64,000 nt of DNA from an uncultured Bacteroides sp. (GTDB lineage: Bacteria > Bacteroidota > Bacteroidia > Bacteroidales > Bacteroidaceae). The translations under genes were made by a program, and so were the position numbers. Each line of letters opens with the position of its first letter. Position 1 is the first letter of the stretch. The notes under the pieces are model-generated. The model saw only the letters and a program-made list of their open reading frames with translations. It did not search any database and was not told where the DNA came from. This document shows positions 63,492-64,000 of this stretch, one piece after another. The stretch lies in contig CASDXF010000010.1 in assembly GCA_949285075.1 (NCBI GenBank), positions 1 through 64,000 on the forward strand, written 5' to 3'.

Positions 63492-64000
63492 TTAATTTAA
63501 CTTTGCCATTCGCTTCTCGCGCTGAGCGATATTGGCTTGTACCACGCAATAATCAATCAACGGAGCAAAAATATTCATCAACAAAATGGATAGCATCATT
63601 CCTTCGGGATAACCCGGGTTCAAGACGCGAATGATAATAGCCATTGCTCCTATCAAGAAGCCATAAACATATTTACCCTTTTCTGTACGCGCCGATGTTA
63701 CCGGGTCTGTAGCCATGAAAACCGCACCAAAGCAAAAACCGCCTAATACAAGATGTTCGTACCACGGCATATGAGCCATCGCGGTATCCGGACCAACCGT
63801 ATTAAAAATCCACGCTACAAACGCTCCGCCAACAAACACGGAAACCATTGTCTTCCAACTGGCGACACCCGTCCACAACAAAATAGCCGCACCTATCAGA
63901 ATCGCAATTACACTCGTTTCTCCGATAGACCCGGGAATGAATCCGGTAATCATATCCATACTAAACTCCGGAGCAGCGGTTCCGGTTGAGGTCATTCCCA
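63492..64000 (-). CDS. nqrB: Na+-NQR subunit B, C-terminal part only
   Basis: The last about 169 codons of nqrB are present, and the frame is open to the window edge (a Gly codon precedes the first internal Met at 63995), so the 5' end lies outside. Visible segments are GFIPGSIGETSVIAILIGAA, HLVLGGFCFGAVFMATDPVT and NIFAPLIDYCVVQANIAQRE, typical of the NqrB/RnfD family. This subunit holds covalent FMN and riboflavin and is central to Na+ transport. The flavin-attachment Thr lies upstream of the window. Confidence 0.95.
   Translation of the reverse strand, partial: GMTSTGTAAPEFSMDMITGFIPGSIGETSVIAILIGAAILLWTGVASWKTMVSVFVGGAFVAWIFNTVGPDTAMAHMPWYEHLVLGGFCFGAVFMATDPVTSARTEKGKYVYGFLIGAMAIIIRVLNPGYPEGMMLSILLMNIFAPLIDYCVVQANIAQREKRMAKLN

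Noticed and set aside
63475..63549. N-terminal extension of NqrC
   Set aside because: It overlaps the nqrB 3' end in another frame; the ATG at 63474 directly precedes the membrane anchor.

Overview
The window looks like chromosomal DNA of a gut-type Bacteroidales, most likely Parabacteroides or a close relative. The evidence is the Bacteroidetes-style F1Fo operon (atpD first, a short epsilon subunit, an a subunit with a signal peptide and long N-terminal extension), the Na+-NQR operon, Bacteroidetes-only families (DUF4492, DUF4251, DUF5686, DUF4924, HU-like proteins with extensions, a NagB-like/PIG-L fusion), and promoters with TAnnTTTG -7 boxes instead of E. coli -10 boxes. The genus is an inference. 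I see no prophage, insertion sequence, CRISPR array, rRNA or tRNA.

Layout. 1-2588 (minus): DUF2461, YhcH-like and the 5' part of a glycogen branching enzyme. 3128-10425 (minus): the complete ATP synthase operon. 10722-13706: a secreted esterase, an OmpA-type glycine-zipper lipoprotein, a DUF4251 protein and a TRIC-like membrane protein. 14306-21500 (plus): a DUF5686 outer-membrane protein with rarA, then DUF4492-cydA-cydB (cytochrome bd oxidase). 21623-25699 (minus): a D-2-hydroxyacid dehydrogenase, an OmpR-type two-component system and an HU-like protein. 25941-31763 (minus): TolC, MacA-like adaptor, MacB-like ATPase and permease, and a LytS-type histidine kinase. 32029-39653 (plus): a small conserved protein, a PlsC-like acyltransferase, an omega-amidase-like hydrolase, the NagB-like/PIG-L fusion, a large secreted amidase-like protein and a second HU-like protein. 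39879-43060 (minus): ferredoxin-fused EtfA, EtfB and a flavin oxidoreductase, divergent from an uncharacterised 300-residue protein. 44505-47470 (plus): ppk and ppx. 47562-54416: trmN6, a DEAD-box helicase, a small HTH protein, and a LysE / DUF4924 / rfbD / prfC operon. 54770-59603 (plus): a giant acyl-CoA dehydratase activase overlapping a TetR regulator. 60211-64000 (minus): nqrF, nqrE, nqrD, nqrC and the 3' end of nqrB.

Energy metabolism dominates: F1Fo ATP synthase, cytochrome bd, Na+-NQR, Etf and polyphosphate turnover. The c-subunit lacks the Na+-coordinating residues of Na+-type rings, so protons probably drive ATP synthesis while NQR exports Na+.

The most unusual signal is not a gene. 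All eight intergenic gaps longer than 300 bp, plus one shorter gap, contain a short array of near-palindromic cores spaced exactly 22 bp apart, with an occasional 23. Different arrays use different cores (TTGTACAA, CTGCGCAG, CCGTACGG, CTCGCGAG, TACGTA), yet the period is the same. In several arrays only the core is conserved and the rest of each unit is unrelated. I know of no named repeat class with these properties. A second large-scale oddity is a mosaic of GC-rich and AT-rich blocks whose borders fall inside genes.
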